Shown in pieces: positions 1 to 9,199 of a stretch of 64,000 nucleotides of DNA. Position numbers and translations under genes: made by a program. Position 1 is the stretch's first letter, and every line of letters begins with the position of its first letter. Below the pieces are notes generated by a model that did not search any database, had not been told where the DNA came from, and saw only the letters and a program-made list of their open reading frames with translations. The DNA comes from Xanthomonas prunicola (GTDB lineage Bacteria; Pseudomonadota; Gammaproteobacteria; Xanthomonadales; Xanthomonadaceae), in the NCBI RefSeq assembly GCF_002846205.1, contig NZ_PHKV01000003.1, positions 186,001 to 250,000 of the forward strand, written 5' to 3'.

Positions 1-874
1 ACGAATCGGTACCGCCGGAGAGGAATACGCCTACCGGCACGTCGGCCACCATGCGCAAGGCCACCGCATCGCGCAACACGCTATCCAACTGCTCTTCGGC
101 CTGCGCGTCGCTGCCGGTGAACGGCGCGGCGAGCGCGCGTTGCATCGCCTCGCGAGCGTTCCAGAACGGTTGTTGCACCTGATCGGGACGATGGGCGGCA
201 GCGCCAGCCGCCACAGCCTGCGCATCCATGCGCAGCACACGGCCAGGCATCAACTTGAAGGTCTGCTCGTGGATGCAGGCCGGCGCCGGGATGTAGCCCA
301 GCCGCAGCAGCAGCGTGAGCGCATTGCGGTCGACGCCGTTGTCGAAATCCGGGTGCTGCCACAAGGCCTTGAGTTCGGAACCGAACACCAAGGTGTCGCC
401 GGCCCACCCGTAGTAGAGCGGCTTCTTGCCGACGCGGTCGCGCGCCAGGAACAGGCAGTTGTCGCGCTCATCCCACAACGCAATGGCGAACATGCCGTTG
501 CAACGGGTCAGCGTGTCCTCCAGGCCCCACTCCACGACGGCCGCCAGCAACACTTCGGTATCGGAGTGGCCGCGGAAGCGATGCCCGAGCGCGGACAGTG
601 CCGCGCGCAGCTGCGCAAAGTTATAGATCTCGCCGTTGTACGCCAGCATGTAGCGGCCATCAGCCGAGCGCATCGGCTGATGGCCGAGCGGCGACAGATC
701 AAGAATGCTCAAGCGCTGATGCGCCAGCGCCACACCCGCCTGCGCATCGCACCAGGTGCCAGCATCGTCCGGGCCACGATGGCGCAAAGCGGCGCCCATC
801 GGCCGCACCAGCGCATCGAGCTGTTCGCCATGCAGACGCGGCGAAGCCAGCAACAGTCCTGCCAATCCGCACAT
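1..874 (-). CDS. Asparagine synthase-like glutamine amidotransferase (partial, N-terminal part)
   Basis: Only the first ~291 residues are in the window; the C-terminus lies beyond the left edge. The protein starts MCGLAG, so Cys2 is the N-terminal nucleophile of a class II glutamine amidotransferase that releases ammonia from glutamine. Further motifs are RHRGPD, an AYNGEIYN-type glutamine-binding stretch and FALWD. The SGGTDS pyrophosphate loop of the AsnB synthetase domain is reached right at the window edge. This resembles the AsnB-type amidotransferases often found in surface-polysaccharide clusters more than the housekeeping AsnB at 54 kb, but that assignment is inference. The next gene (GST) starts on the same strand after a ~170-base spacer with no recognisable element. 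Confidence 0.85.
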   Translation of the reverse strand, partial: MCGLAGLLLASPRLHGEQLDALVRPMGAALRHRGPDDAGTWCDAQAGVALAHQRLSILDLSPLGHQPMRSADGRYMLAYNGEIYNFAQLRAALSALGHRFRGHSDTEVLLAAVVEWGLEDTLTRCNGMFAIALWDERDNCLFLARDRVGKKPLYYGWAGDTLVFGSELKALWQHPDFDNGVDRNALTLLLRLGYIPAPACIHEQTFKLMPGRVLRMDAQAVAAGAAAHRPDQVQQPFWNAREAMQRALAAPFTGSDAQAEEQLDSVLRDAVALRMVADVPVGVFLSGGTDS

Positions 875-1043
875 CGTCAGTGCTCCTGCCTGCCGGCAAT
901 GGCGACTAGCCGGGCGTCGCCGACACGCGTCACGCGCAGCGCGCGCAAGCGCATTGCCAATGCCGATGAAAGAAAGGACAGCCCAGAGTTCGCCAAGTGC
1001 GCAGCAGTGCTGCCGACAGCACCGTGCAGGTCGCGCGCACGGC

Positions 1044-1682
1044 TCATGCCATCACCGACGCAGCTGCCGGCATCGGCACGAAGCGCGGCAGCGCCTGCAC
1101 GCGTTGCAACCATGCCGTGATCGCCGGCCAGCGCTCCAGATCGAAACCGCCGTCTTCGGCGCAATGGGTGTACGCGAACAGCGCAATATCGGCGATGCCG
1201 TAATCGCTGCCGGTGAACCAGGCGTGCTCCTGCAGGTCCTGTTCCATCACTGCCAGCGCCTGCTCTCCGCGCCTGCGCAGCTGCGGCAACTCGGCGCGGC
1301 GTGCGGCATCGCGCGGCGTCCACAGGCTGATGAACCGCGCCACCGCCACATACGGCTCATGGCTGTACTGCTCGAAGAACATCCAGCTCAGCGCCTGCGC
1401 GCGCTGCCACGCGTCGGTGGGTAGATACGGGGTGCCTTCGGCCAGCCAGAACAGGATGGCGTTGGATTCGGTCAACACCCGACCGTCGTCGCGTTCGACC
1501 ATCGGCACCTTGCCGTTGGGATTCTTGGCCAGGTACTCGGGCGTGCGGGTCTGCCCGGCCACGCTATCCACTTCCACCCAGTGGTAGCGGCTGCCCAGCT
1601 GTTCCAGCAGCAGGCGCACCTTGTAGCAATTACCGGAACTGGACATGCCATGGACAGTCAGCGGGGGACGCACGGTCGACAT
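1044..1682 (-). CDS. Glutathione S-transferase family protein
   Basis: A 212-residue protein with the two-domain GST layout. The N-terminal thioredoxin-like half has SSGNCYKVRLLL near the start (glutathione-site serine/cysteine region), the cis-Pro segment NPNGKVP and the glutathione-binding LTESNAIL. An all-helical C-terminal half follows, with the conserved GIADIALFAY N-capping box. Length fits cytosolic GSTs. The family conjugates glutathione to electrophiles or acts as a peroxidase; the substrate cannot be told from sequence. It lies alone between the partial AsnB-like gene and a large membrane protein, all on the minus strand. Confidence 0.85.
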   Translation of the reverse strand: MSTVRPPLTVHGMSSSGNCYKVRLLLEQLGSRYHWVEVDSVAGQTRTPEYLAKNPNGKVPMVERDDGRVLTESNAILFWLAEGTPYLPTDAWQRAQALSWMFFEQYSHEPYVAVARFISLWTPRDAARRAELPQLRRRGEQALAVMEQDLQEHAWFTGSDYGIADIALFAYTHCAEDGGFDLERWPAITAWLQRVQALPRFVPMPAAASVMA

Positions 1683-1807
1683 CTAGCTGGCTCCGCGGCA
1701 GCAACGAGGGGCTGGCAGTGTCACAGCCCGGCGTGCCTTTGCAAAGCCCTGCATGCAGCAGTGGCACGCCGATGCCACGCTTGCGTGCGCTGCCGCGCAG
1801 AGCGCGT

Positions 1808-4417
1808 TCAGGCCAATGCCGCCACCGCCACCGGCACACTCAACACGGCGATCAGGATGCCCAGTGCCGAAACCGTCAGCGCCCAGGCACCGAATGCGCG
1901 CGTACGCGCACAGCCGCTAGCGGCAGCCACCGCCTGCACTGCGCAGACCGACCACCACAGCGCGCCCAGCATCAGCAGCAAGACGCACGTCGCCAGCTGC
2001 GCCATGCCGGCCGGATCGGTCGCGCCGGTGCGCAGCAACGCCACTTGGCCCTTGAGCGCGACCACCGACGCCAGCAGGCACACCAGCCACGGCAAGGCGC
2101 AGCCCGCCATCGCCGGCAACACGTGCGTGAGCTGCGTGCCGCTGCCCATCCAGCGCAAGATCTGCTTGAGCAGCACGCATCCCAGCAGGGCGATTGCCAC
2201 GACCACGATGATGCCACCGGCCTTGGCCCACCATGGCAGCGCGTGCAGCCACACCCATGCCGACAGCAGCGTGGTCGCCGCGAACGCGGCCCAGGCGCTC
2301 CACCGCAGCCCAGCGTGCTGCGGCATCCGTATCACCGTGGCATAGGGATCGAACATGATTCCGCCCAGCCCACCACCGCGCCACCAGAGCAGGCACGCCA
2401 CCAGTAGCACCACCAAGGCGATCAAACCGGCCAGCGGGTAGCTGAGCGCGCGCCAGTCGGGCGGCTGCGCGCGTCGTTGCGGCTTGAGATCGTGATTGAA
2501 GTACAGCAGGTCGCGCGCGCGCTCCATGTCGGCCGCAGCACGCGCCACGCCGTTGGCCGGAATACGGTCGGTGAAGCGCTGCCACTCGCCCACGATGACC
2601 ATCTTTCCGTCGCGCATCGCGATGCTGCGCGAAAAGCGGAACCACGGGTTGGCGATCACTTGCGTGTCCGCTTCTACCTGCGTCGCCGGGTCGCTGTGCA
2701 CACGCACGGTCTGCCGCGCCAGCCGCGGGCCGCCCAGCGCCAGCGGGCTCTTACGCGCTTGCTTGGGTAGCGCATCCATCCACTCGCCGAGCTGGAACAA
2801 TGGGAAGCCCAGTTCATCGCCCTCTTTCGCCGGCCACTCCAACCGGTAGGCCTCATGCGTGCGCACATTCAGCGGGTCGGAATCATCGATGCTCGGCACG
2901 CTGACCTGCGTCAGCGCGGTGTAATACTGCTGCATGAAGTCCAGATAGCGCTCGCCCACCGTCTGCGCACCATCGTCGTCGAAGCTGCTGGCGACACGCT
3001 CGCCGCGGCCCTGGCGATAGATGGTGTCCACCGTGAAGCTCGCCCAGCGCTGCGGCTTGCGCAGCGAAACGGTGACTTCTTCGTTCACTTCGATTTGCGG
3101 CAACGCGGGCATCGGCGCTGGCACCTCAACCAACGTGCCCTGCCCTGCAATCACCGGCAGGCCGCGCACGAACGGCAGCGGCCGGCGTTGCGCCAACGGA
3201 CCGTCTTCGCGGTCGCGCGTGGCATCTACCCACACCTCGCCCTGCGGCAGATGCGCGCGCACCACCACGTGATCGAATGCGTACGGACTGGGTAGCCGCT
3301 TCTCCAGCCCGTGGCCCTTGTCGCTGTTGACCAGCACCGGCTCTGCGCGGATGCCGGCCAATTGCAGCAGTGCGATCAGCAGCGTCGCCTTGTCCTTGCA
3401 GTCGCCGTAGCGGTTACGCAGCGTCACTTCGGGCGCGTGCGGGGCGTGCGAGTTTTCGCCCATGTCCAGGCCGACGTAGCGGATCTCGCCCTGCACAAAT
3501 GCCACGGCACGCAGCAGCGCATCCTGCGGGTCGTCGCTGCGCAGCTTCAGGCTCTGCACCATCCTGGCGGCCACCTGCGCGTCCTTGAACGAGCCCGGAT
3601 AGAGCTGTGCCGCCCAGGTAGCCACCGTACCCCAGCTACCGGCAGTGGACACTTCAATCAACCCATAGGGGTCGACATCCTCCGGCGTGTCTTTTTCCTC
3701 CTGCACCGCCGCGACGTTGCTCGCGCCGATGTTCAACAGCGTCACCCCATCGGCCGTGCGCACATTGCGGCCAAAATCCGGCGCGCTGATACGCCACTGC
3801 AGCGACATGGTGGCGGGATAGCGCACACGCACCCGGCGCTCGCCCAGCGGCACGCCGTAGCGCGCTTCGAACACGTCGTAATAGCCTTTGCCGAACACCG
3901 GATTGCTGCCGCTGATGGTCACGCCATAGTCGACACGGTCACCCACGCGTAGATCCGGCAAGGTGATCGACAGCGTCAGCGCGCCATCGATCAACCCACT
4001 CTCCAGGCCGCTTTCGCGCCGCAATCTGGCGTAATGCGCCTGGGTGCGCATGTCGATGCGCTTGCCGGCGCGCCAGACATCCAGGCTGTTGAGTTCCAGC
4101 TGCTGGTATTGCGGCTGATAGTCGATGGAAATCTGCCCGGCTTCCTCCAGGCTTTTGGCGCGCTGCACGGTGTAACTGAGCCGGCGGTAGACTTGCGGCA
4201 CGCTGCCGGTCAGATCGACCTGGTCGGACACCAGCTCATAGCGCAGCCCAGTGGCGCCAGGCACGCTGTCGGGCACGGCATCGGCCACCACCCACGCCGG
4301 CGTCGGCGCCATGCGTGGCGCCTCGTTGGCCTGCGCTGGCGCGATTGCCATGCCGGCGAGCGAACACACGGTCCAGAAAACGCCGCGCAGGCGTCGCATC
4401 CCATCCTTGCTGATCAA
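1808..4417 (-). CDS. DUF3857 / transglutaminase-like membrane protein
   Basis: A predicted exported protein of 869 residues with a signal peptide ending near AQA (residue ~30), an N-terminal DUF3857 region (~60-230), a transglutaminase-like domain and a C-terminal block of about five membrane segments (~665-869). The transglutaminase triad is visible: Cys340 in RYGDCKD, His383 in FDHVVV and Asp398 in VWVDATRD. Proteins of this architecture are thought to act at the inner membrane/periplasm as cysteine peptidases or amidases, but none of their reactions is clear to me. The start used is TTG with a GAGGAG ribosome site 7 bases upstream; an ATG six codons further in, behind AAGGA, is an alternative. 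It follows the glutaryl-CoA dehydrogenase gene by 14 bases, so co-transcription is likely. Confidence 0.85.
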   Translation of the reverse strand: MISKDGMRRLRGVFWTVCSLAGMAIAPAQANEAPRMAPTPAWVVADAVPDSVPGATGLRYELVSDQVDLTGSVPQVYRRLSYTVQRAKSLEEAGQISIDYQPQYQQLELNSLDVWRAGKRIDMRTQAHYARLRRESGLESGLIDGALTLSITLPDLRVGDRVDYGVTISGSNPVFGKGYYDVFEARYGVPLGERRVRVRYPATMSLQWRISAPDFGRNVRTADGVTLLNIGASNVAAVQEEKDTPEDVDPYGLIEVSTAGSWGTVATWAAQLYPGSFKDAQVAARMVQSLKLRSDDPQDALLRAVAFVQGEIRYVGLDMGENSHAPHAPEVTLRNRYGDCKDKATLLIALLQLAGIRAEPVLVNSDKGHGLEKRLPSPYAFDHVVVRAHLPQGEVWVDATRDREDGPLAQRRPLPFVRGLPVIAGQGTLVEVPAPMPALPQIEVNEEVTVSLRKPQRWASFTVDTIYRQGRGERVASSFDDDGAQTVGERYLDFMQQYYTALTQVSVPSIDDSDPLNVRTHEAYRLEWPAKEGDELGFPLFQLGEWMDALPKQARKSPLALGGPRLARQTVRVHSDPATQVEADTQVIANPWFRFSRSIAMRDGKMVIVGEWQRFTDRIPANGVARAAADMERARDLLYFNHDLKPQRRAQPPDWRALSYPLAGLIALVVLLVACLLWWRGGGLGGIMFDPYATVIRMPQHAGLRWSAWAAFAATTLLSAWVWLHALPWWAKAGGIIVVVAIALLGCVLLKQILRWMGSGTQLTHVLPAMAGCALPWLVCLLASVVALKGQVALLRTGATDPAGMAQLATCVLLLMLGALWWSVCAVQAVAAASGCARTRAFGAWALTVSALGILIAVLSVPVAVAALA

Positions 4418-4431
4418 TCACTCACTCCTCG

Positions 4432-5607
4432 TCAAAACGCATTGAGTCCTGTCAGCGCACGTCCCACCACCAGCTGATGCACGGTTTCGGTGCCCTCGTA
4501 GGTGATCACCGACTCCAGGTTCAGCGCATGCCGGATCGCCACATGCTCTGTGGTGATGCCGGCCGCACCGAGCAGGTCGCGGCATTCGCGCGCCACATCC
4601 AGCGCCATACGGCAATTATTCCATTTTGCCAGCGAGATCTGTTCCGTCCGCAGCCTACCGGCTTCCTTCAAGCGGCCTAGCTGCAAGGCGAGTAGCTGGG
4701 CGGTGGAAATCCGCCGTGCCATGTCGGCCAATTTGATCTGCGCGCTCTGCGTGGCCGCCAGCGGCCGGCCGAACAGGATGCGCTCACCTGCGTAGGCCAG
4801 CGCCTCGCGCAGGCACGCCACTGCCGCGCCGATCGCGCCCCAGGCGATGCCGTAGCGCGCCTGGTTGAGGCAACTCAGTGGCGCCTTCAAACCGGCCGCC
4901 TCCGGCAGCCGCATTTGCTCCGGCACGAACACGTTGTCCAGGAATAGGCCCGAGGTAACCGACGCACGCAGGCTCATCTTGTGGCTGATGTCGTGCGCGC
5001 TGAAGCCGGCGCTGTCGGTCTCGACCAAAAAGCCGCGTATGCCATCGTCGGTGTGCGCCCAGATGATCGCCAGCCCGGCAATGCTGCCGTTTGTGATCCA
5101 CATCTTGGCGCCGTTCAAGCGCCAGCCGTCGCCCTCGCGCACCGCGCGCGTCGTCATCGCGGCAGGATCCGACCCGCCCTGCGCCTCGCTCAGGCCGAAG
5201 CAACCGATCACCCGGCCGGCGGCCATCTGCGGTAGCCAGCGTTGCCGCTGTTGGTCGCTGCCATAGGCGTGGATGGGATACATGCACAACGAAGACTGCA
5301 CGCTGACGAAGCTGCGCAGCCCGCTGTCGCCACGCTCCAGCTCCTGGCAGATCAGTCCGTAAGACACCGCGCCCAGACCCGCACCGCCATCGTGTACCGG
5401 CAGACTGGCGCCCAGCAACCCTAATTCCGCCAGTTCCGGAATCCACTCGCGCGGGAAGCGCCCGGCATCGAAGGCGTCGCCGATCGCCGGCACCACCCGC
5501 GTGTCGGTAAAACGCGCTACCGCCTCCTGCACCGCCCGCTCTTCGTCGGTGAGCAGCGCGCGTACGTCGAACAGGTCATCAGGGCGCACCGGCATGTTGG
5601 CTTCCAT
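4432..5607 (-). CDS. gcdH: Glutaryl-CoA dehydrogenase (acyl-CoA dehydrogenase family)
   Basis: FAD-dependent enzyme that oxidatively decarboxylates glutaryl-CoA to crotonyl-CoA in lysine/tryptophan degradation. The 391-residue protein has the acyl-CoA dehydrogenase order: N-terminal helices, middle beta domain with CFGLSEAQGGSDP and KMWITNGS (flavin contacts), and a C-terminal helical domain with the catalytic glutamate (Glu371) in TYEGTETVH. The GRALTG ending and overall pattern are those of glutaryl-CoA rather than chain-length dehydrogenases. An internal Met at residue 5 could also be the start. The DUF3857 gene lies 14 bases downstream. Confidence 0.9.
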   Translation of the reverse strand: MEANMPVRPDDLFDVRALLTDEERAVQEAVARFTDTRVVPAIGDAFDAGRFPREWIPELAELGLLGASLPVHDGGAGLGAVSYGLICQELERGDSGLRSFVSVQSSLCMYPIHAYGSDQQRQRWLPQMAAGRVIGCFGLSEAQGGSDPAAMTTRAVREGDGWRLNGAKMWITNGSIAGLAIIWAHTDDGIRGFLVETDSAGFSAHDISHKMSLRASVTSGLFLDNVFVPEQMRLPEAAGLKAPLSCLNQARYGIAWGAIGAAVACLREALAYAGERILFGRPLAATQSAQIKLADMARRISTAQLLALQLGRLKEAGRLRTEQISLAKWNNCRMALDVARECRDLLGAAGITTEHVAIRHALNLESVITYEGTETVHQLVVGRALTGLNAF

Positions 5608-5686
5608 CGCAAGCGAAAGCAGTGATTATCTGCCAGTTGCCGGCCGAACATCGCGGTGCCGGTCGGCCCGGGGGATGGCACAAACG

Positions 5687-5713
5687 AAAAGAGCCGGCAA
5701 TGCCGACTCTTTT
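5687..5713 (-). terminator. Rho-independent terminator after the glycine-zipper gene
   Basis: An inverted repeat with AAAAGAG/CTCTTTT outer arms and CGGCA/TGCCG inner arms, with one mismatch. On the minus strand the 3' arm ends in TTTT. It lies just past the stop of the 5754-6545 gene and before the gcdH start. Confidence 0.65.
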
Positions 5714-5753
5714 CTCATCACTGCGCTACCTGCGCGTCGCTTCTGCTTACCCG

Positions 5754-6545
5754 TTACTGCCGGGTGCTCAAACCATCCTGACGCACGTTGGAGTCGCCCG
5801 CCGTCGATGCCATCTGCGTCACCAGCTGACCATCGACAACCGGCAGACGGTCGCTCGCCGGCTTGTCGTTCATGCGCACGGTCTTTTCGAAACCGTCGTA
5901 GCGGTAGGTGACGTCATAGGCCACCACGTTGTCGGCATCGCCCAGCGAAATACGCTCGCCCGGCTTGCTGTCCATGCGCATGGTGCCGGTGGTGCCATCG
6001 GCATTGCGGTAGGTCACGTCGTAACCGACCACACGCGAGGACTGCGAGTTGGCATTTTCGGTATGGCACTGACGCTCGGTGCGGTCGACCACGCGGCCGC
6101 CGACGTGGTTGCGGTCGATGCGATTACCGATGAAGCCACCGCCCACCGCGCCTGCGGCGGTCGCCAGCTTGCGCCCGTTGCCGCCGCCGACCTGGTTGCC
6201 GATCAGGCCACCGATGACCGCACCGGCCACGGTGCCGCCGACATTGCCATCACGCTCGGGCAGACGTTCCTGCACCACCACATCGCGACACACTTCGCGC
6301 GGCGAGGTGCTTGTGGTGGTTTCGCGGATGGCGTTGCTATTAATCACCTGCGCGTACTGCGGCTCACGCTGGGTGATCGGAGCCACCTTGACCACGTCGG
6401 CATATTCCAGGCCACGGGGCGCCGGCTGGCCATTGGCCACGAAGTCGCCGGACGACGGACGGTTATTCATGAAAGCGGCAGTGGCCACTCCTCCGACCAG
6501 CAAGGCACCAGCAGCGACCAGTATAGTTGTCGTATTGCTCTTCAT
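5754..6545 (-). CDS. Glycine-zipper 2TM domain protein
   Basis: A 263-residue envelope protein. It begins with an uncleaved signal anchor or signal peptide (MKSNTTTILVAAGALLVGG). A glycine-zipper 2TM block (GGTVAGAVIGGLIGNQVGGG, about residues 100-145) follows, then two similar YDVTYR repeats, each followed by a charged KPxxR segment. This resembles the Rickettsia 17-kDa/SlyB-type outer-membrane family, but there is no lipobox. The start at 6545 is chosen because an AGGGAG ribosome site precedes it; the in-frame ATG 26 codons upstream lacks one. It has its own terminator. The exact function is unknown; an envelope-stability role is inferred from the family. Confidence 0.8.
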   Translation of the reverse strand: MKSNTTTILVAAGALLVGGVATAAFMNNRPSSGDFVANGQPAPRGLEYADVVKVAPITQREPQYAQVINSNAIRETTTSTSPREVCRDVVVQERLPERDGNVGGTVAGAVIGGLIGNQVGGGNGRKLATAAGAVGGGFIGNRIDRNHVGGRVVDRTERQCHTENANSQSSRVVGYDVTYRNADGTTGTMRMDSKPGERISLGDADNVVAYDVTYRYDGFEKTVRMNDKPASDRLPVVDGQLVTQMASTAGDSNVRQDGLSTRQ

Positions 6546-6690
6546 AACCAGCTCCCTGCGGACGTACCGCGTTGTTGACGGCCGTGATTCCAGCATGGGA
6601 AGCCTGAACGAAAACGCCCTCACTCATGAACGCGACGGTTAAGTTCAGCTAGCGGTTACTTCATGCATCTCTAACAGCCGGAGCACTCGC

Positions 6691-6906
6691 ATGCGAAATC
6701 CCCTCACCGCACGCGCCCTGAATTGGGCCAGCACGCTGCGTTATCCCACCTTGTTCAAGCTAGCCGCCGCGCTGTTTCTGGTGGACTTGGTCATCCCAGA
6801 CCCGATCCCGTTCCTGGACGAATTGCTGTTCGGCCTGACCACACTGCTGCTGGCCAACTGGAAAACCCGCAAGTCACCATTGCCGGCACCGGTGCGCCGC
6901 GACTGA
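6691..6906 (+). CDS. DUF6116 family small membrane protein
   Basis: A 71-residue protein with one or two hydrophobic segments (LFKLAAALFLVDLVIPD and LLFGLTTLLLANW) and a basic tail. It matches my recollection of the DUF6116 family found in Xanthomonadaceae, whose function is unknown. Its stop codon shares one base with the start of the following tatD gene (TGATG), so translation is probably coupled. Confidence 0.75.
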   Translation: MRNPLTARALNWASTLRYPTLFKLAAALFLVDLVIPDPIPFLDELLFGLTTLLLANWKTRKSPLPAPVRRD

Positions 6907-7673
6907 TGCAACTGATCGACAGCCACTGCCATCTGGACGCAGGCGAATTCGACCACGACCGCGCTGCGGTGATTGCGCGCGCGCAGGCCGCGGGGGTCAT
7001 GCAGCAAGTACTGCCGGCGATCACCGCTGCCAGCTGGCCGGGTCTGCGCGCGGTCTGCACGCAAGCGCCCGGCCTCTACCCTGCCTATGGCCTGCACCCG
7101 CTGTTTCTGGATCAACACCGCCCAGCGCATCTGGAGTTGCTGGCCGATTGGATCGAACGCGAGCGGCCGTGCGCGATCGGCGAGTGCGGTCTGGATTTTT
7201 TCGTCGACGGGCTGGATGCACAGGCCCAGCGCGACTACTTCGACGGCCAGCTGCAGCTGGCCAAGCGCTTCGACCTGCCGCTGATCGTGCATGCGCGCCG
7301 CGCCACCGAGGAAGTCATTGCCCGCATCAAGGCGGTGGGTGGCCTGCGCGGTGTGGTGCACAGCTTTGCCGGCAGCCCCGAACAGGCGCAGCAGTTGTGG
7401 AAACTGGATTTCATGATCGGCCTGGGCGGCCCGGTGACCTACCCCCGCGCCAATCGCCTGCGCGGGCTGGTGGCCGGCATGCCGCTGCAATACCTGCTGT
7501 TGGAAACCGATGCGCCGGATCAACCCGACGCCAGCATCCGCGGCCAACGCAACGAACCGGCGCGCCTGCGCACGGTGCTGGATTGCATCGCCGAACTGCG
7601 CGGCGAAGAGTCTGCGCACATCGCTGCGCAGACCGCCGCTAACGCGCGCAGCTTGTTCGGTCTACCACACTGA
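6906..7673 (+). CDS. TatD family metal-dependent hydrolase / deoxyribonuclease
   Basis: A 255-residue amidohydrolase-fold protein of the TatD family (3'-5' exonucleases and proofreading deacylase-like hydrolases). The metal site is readable: IDSHCHLD at residues 4-11, Glu in AIGECGLDFF, His in LPLIVHAR, His in GVVHSFAGS and Asp in LLLETDAPD. The start is the ATG overlapping the DUF6116 stop by one base. TatD-type DNases act in DNA repair and DNA breakdown in other bacteria; which paralogue (TatD, YcfH or YjjV) this is cannot be decided by eye. Confidence 0.88.
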   Translation: MQLIDSHCHLDAGEFDHDRAAVIARAQAAGVMQQVLPAITAASWPGLRAVCTQAPGLYPAYGLHPLFLDQHRPAHLELLADWIERERPCAIGECGLDFFVDGLDAQAQRDYFDGQLQLAKRFDLPLIVHARRATEEVIARIKAVGGLRGVVHSFAGSPEQAQQLWKLDFMIGLGGPVTYPRANRLRGLVAGMPLQYLLLETDAPDQPDASIRGQRNEPARLRTVLDCIAELRGEESAHIAAQTAANARSLFGLPH

Positions 7674-7734
7674 GCGCAGCATGGGCGTCACCGCGGCCGC
7701 GTCGTCAACGCGACCGCGCAAGGCGCACGCGACG

Positions 7735-8565
7735 TTACGCGGCTGCAACCGCCTCGGCCGCCGTCGCCGCCGCGGGGACCTTGGGCTTGAGCAACATTTC
7801 CAATGCCTTGCCCACCGCCACGAATGCGAAGGTGCCGGTGATATGCGTGGCCGCGCCCAACCCGGCCCCGCAATCCAGCTTGAGCGTGGCATCGGCATCG
7901 AGCTGCGGACGGATGCCGCAGACGCTGCCATCGGCCTGTGGATATTTGACGTTCTCCAGCGAATACACCGCCGGCACACCGAAGTAGCGCTGCGGATTCT
8001 TCGGGAAATTGAATTCGATGCGCAGCTTCTTGCGGATCAGCGCCAACATGGCATCGTGCTCGGTGCGCGAAACGTCGCGCACGCGCACCAGGGTGGGATC
8101 GGTGCGGCCGCCGGCCGCGCCCACGGTCACCAGCGGCAGCTTGCGCCGCCGGCACCACGCAATGGTTTCCACCTTGACCCGGAAACTGTCGCAGGCATCG
8201 ATGACCAGATCGAAGTCCTCGCCCAACAGCGTTTCGATATTGCCAGAGGTCAGAAACGCCTCCACCGCATCGGCTTCGATGTCCGGATTGATCGCCACGC
8301 AGCGCTCGGCCATCGCACGCGCCTTGTTGCGCCCGTACTGGCCGGCCAGCGCCGGCAACTGCCGGTTGGTGTTGGAAACGCACAGATCATCGGCATCGAT
8401 CAGGCGGATATGCCCCACCCCGGTGCGTGCCAGTGCCTCGACCACCCACGAGCCCACGCCCCCCATCCCGACGACCGCCACGCGGCACGCCGACAAGCGC
8501 TCGACCGTGCCGACTCCATACAGCCGGTCGATACCGGCAAAGCGTTCACGCCATTGTGCTTTCAT
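7735..8565 (-). CDS. tcdA: tRNA threonylcarbamoyladenosine dehydratase
   Basis: An E1-like ATP-dependent enzyme that cyclises t6A37 to ct6A on ANN-decoding tRNAs. The 276-residue protein has the nucleotide-binding GMGGVGS loop (residues 33-39), the RQLPAL motif with arginine/glutamine, DACDSFRVK, and a C-terminal hydrophobic tail typical of CsdL/TcdA. Length agrees with E. coli TcdA. It is convergent with tatD; no CsdA/CsdE partner is adjacent. Confidence 0.88.
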   Translation of the reverse strand: MKAQWRERFAGIDRLYGVGTVERLSACRVAVVGMGGVGSWVVEALARTGVGHIRLIDADDLCVSNTNRQLPALAGQYGRNKARAMAERCVAINPDIEADAVEAFLTSGNIETLLGEDFDLVIDACDSFRVKVETIAWCRRRKLPLVTVGAAGGRTDPTLVRVRDVSRTEHDAMLALIRKKLRIEFNFPKNPQRYFGVPAVYSLENVKYPQADGSVCGIRPQLDADATLKLDCGAGLGAATHITGTFAFVAVGKALEMLLKPKVPAAATAAEAVAAA

Positions 8566-8639
8566 CAGCCTATTTTACGCGCCTCGGCCAAGGCGCGCCC
8601 ACGCCGCCACGACGAACGTTGCATCCCAGGAGCCACCGC

Positions 8640-9068
8640 ATGCATGCCCCGCCTCCTAACCAATCCCGCGCGGCCCGTTACGCCTTCATGCTGGTGCTGG
8701 GCGGGCTGATCGGCCTAGTCGCCACTGTCATGGTGGCTAACGCGCTGCAGGCGCGGCGCGACCCGGTGCCCGACAGCCTGATGCAGGTCATGGCCTACCA
8801 GTTACGCGCGCTGCGACCCGACACAGGTGCTGCCTGTACGCCGTCGCAGCAACTGCGCCGACTGCAATCGCTGCGCCTGCTGGCCGACGAGGTCGAGCCA
8901 GCATTTCCTGAGATTGGCGAAGACCGTCGCTTCGGCGAGCACGCACGGGCACTGCGCGCCGCGCTGGATCAGGCGCAGGGTCTGCCGCTGGCCGATTGCA
9001 ACGCGATAGGCCAAGTACACACCCGCATTTCCGAGGCCTGCGAGGCCTGCCACCGCGACTTTCGCTGA
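8640..9068 (+). CDS. Membrane-anchored cytochrome c'-like protein
   Basis: A 142-residue protein with one N-terminal membrane segment (about 14-35), a helical body and a single c-type haem motif CEACH (Cys134, Cys137, His138) four residues from the end. A CXXCH at the extreme C-terminus of a small helical protein is the pattern of class II cytochromes (cytochrome c'), whose members bind NO/CO or move electrons. The body is shorter than usual cytochrome c' and begins with a charged, proline-rich segment. The start ATG follows AGGAG by 8 bases. It stands alone between tcdA and a lipoprotein gene. Confidence 0.7.
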   Translation: MHAPPPNQSRAARYAFMLVLGGLIGLVATVMVANALQARRDPVPDSLMQVMAYQLRALRPDTGAACTPSQQLRRLQSLRLLADEVEPAFPEIGEDRRFGEHARALRAALDQAQGLPLADCNAIGQVHTRISEACEACHRDFR

Positions 9069-9199
9069 GGTTTCATGAAGACGGCGCTCGGGTTTCGTTA
9101 AGCCTGCAGTGAACCAGTTGGCAGACCGTTCACCTGGACCATCACAGGATGACGTCGCCGCGGCCCTGGCCGCCTTTTCGAACCACCCGGAGAGATCTC

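Noticed and set aside
875..1043. Search for an Asn-rich leader before the first AsnB-like gene
   Set aside because: No Asn-rich frame and no terminator are visible there, so the attenuator is specific to the asnB at 54 kb.
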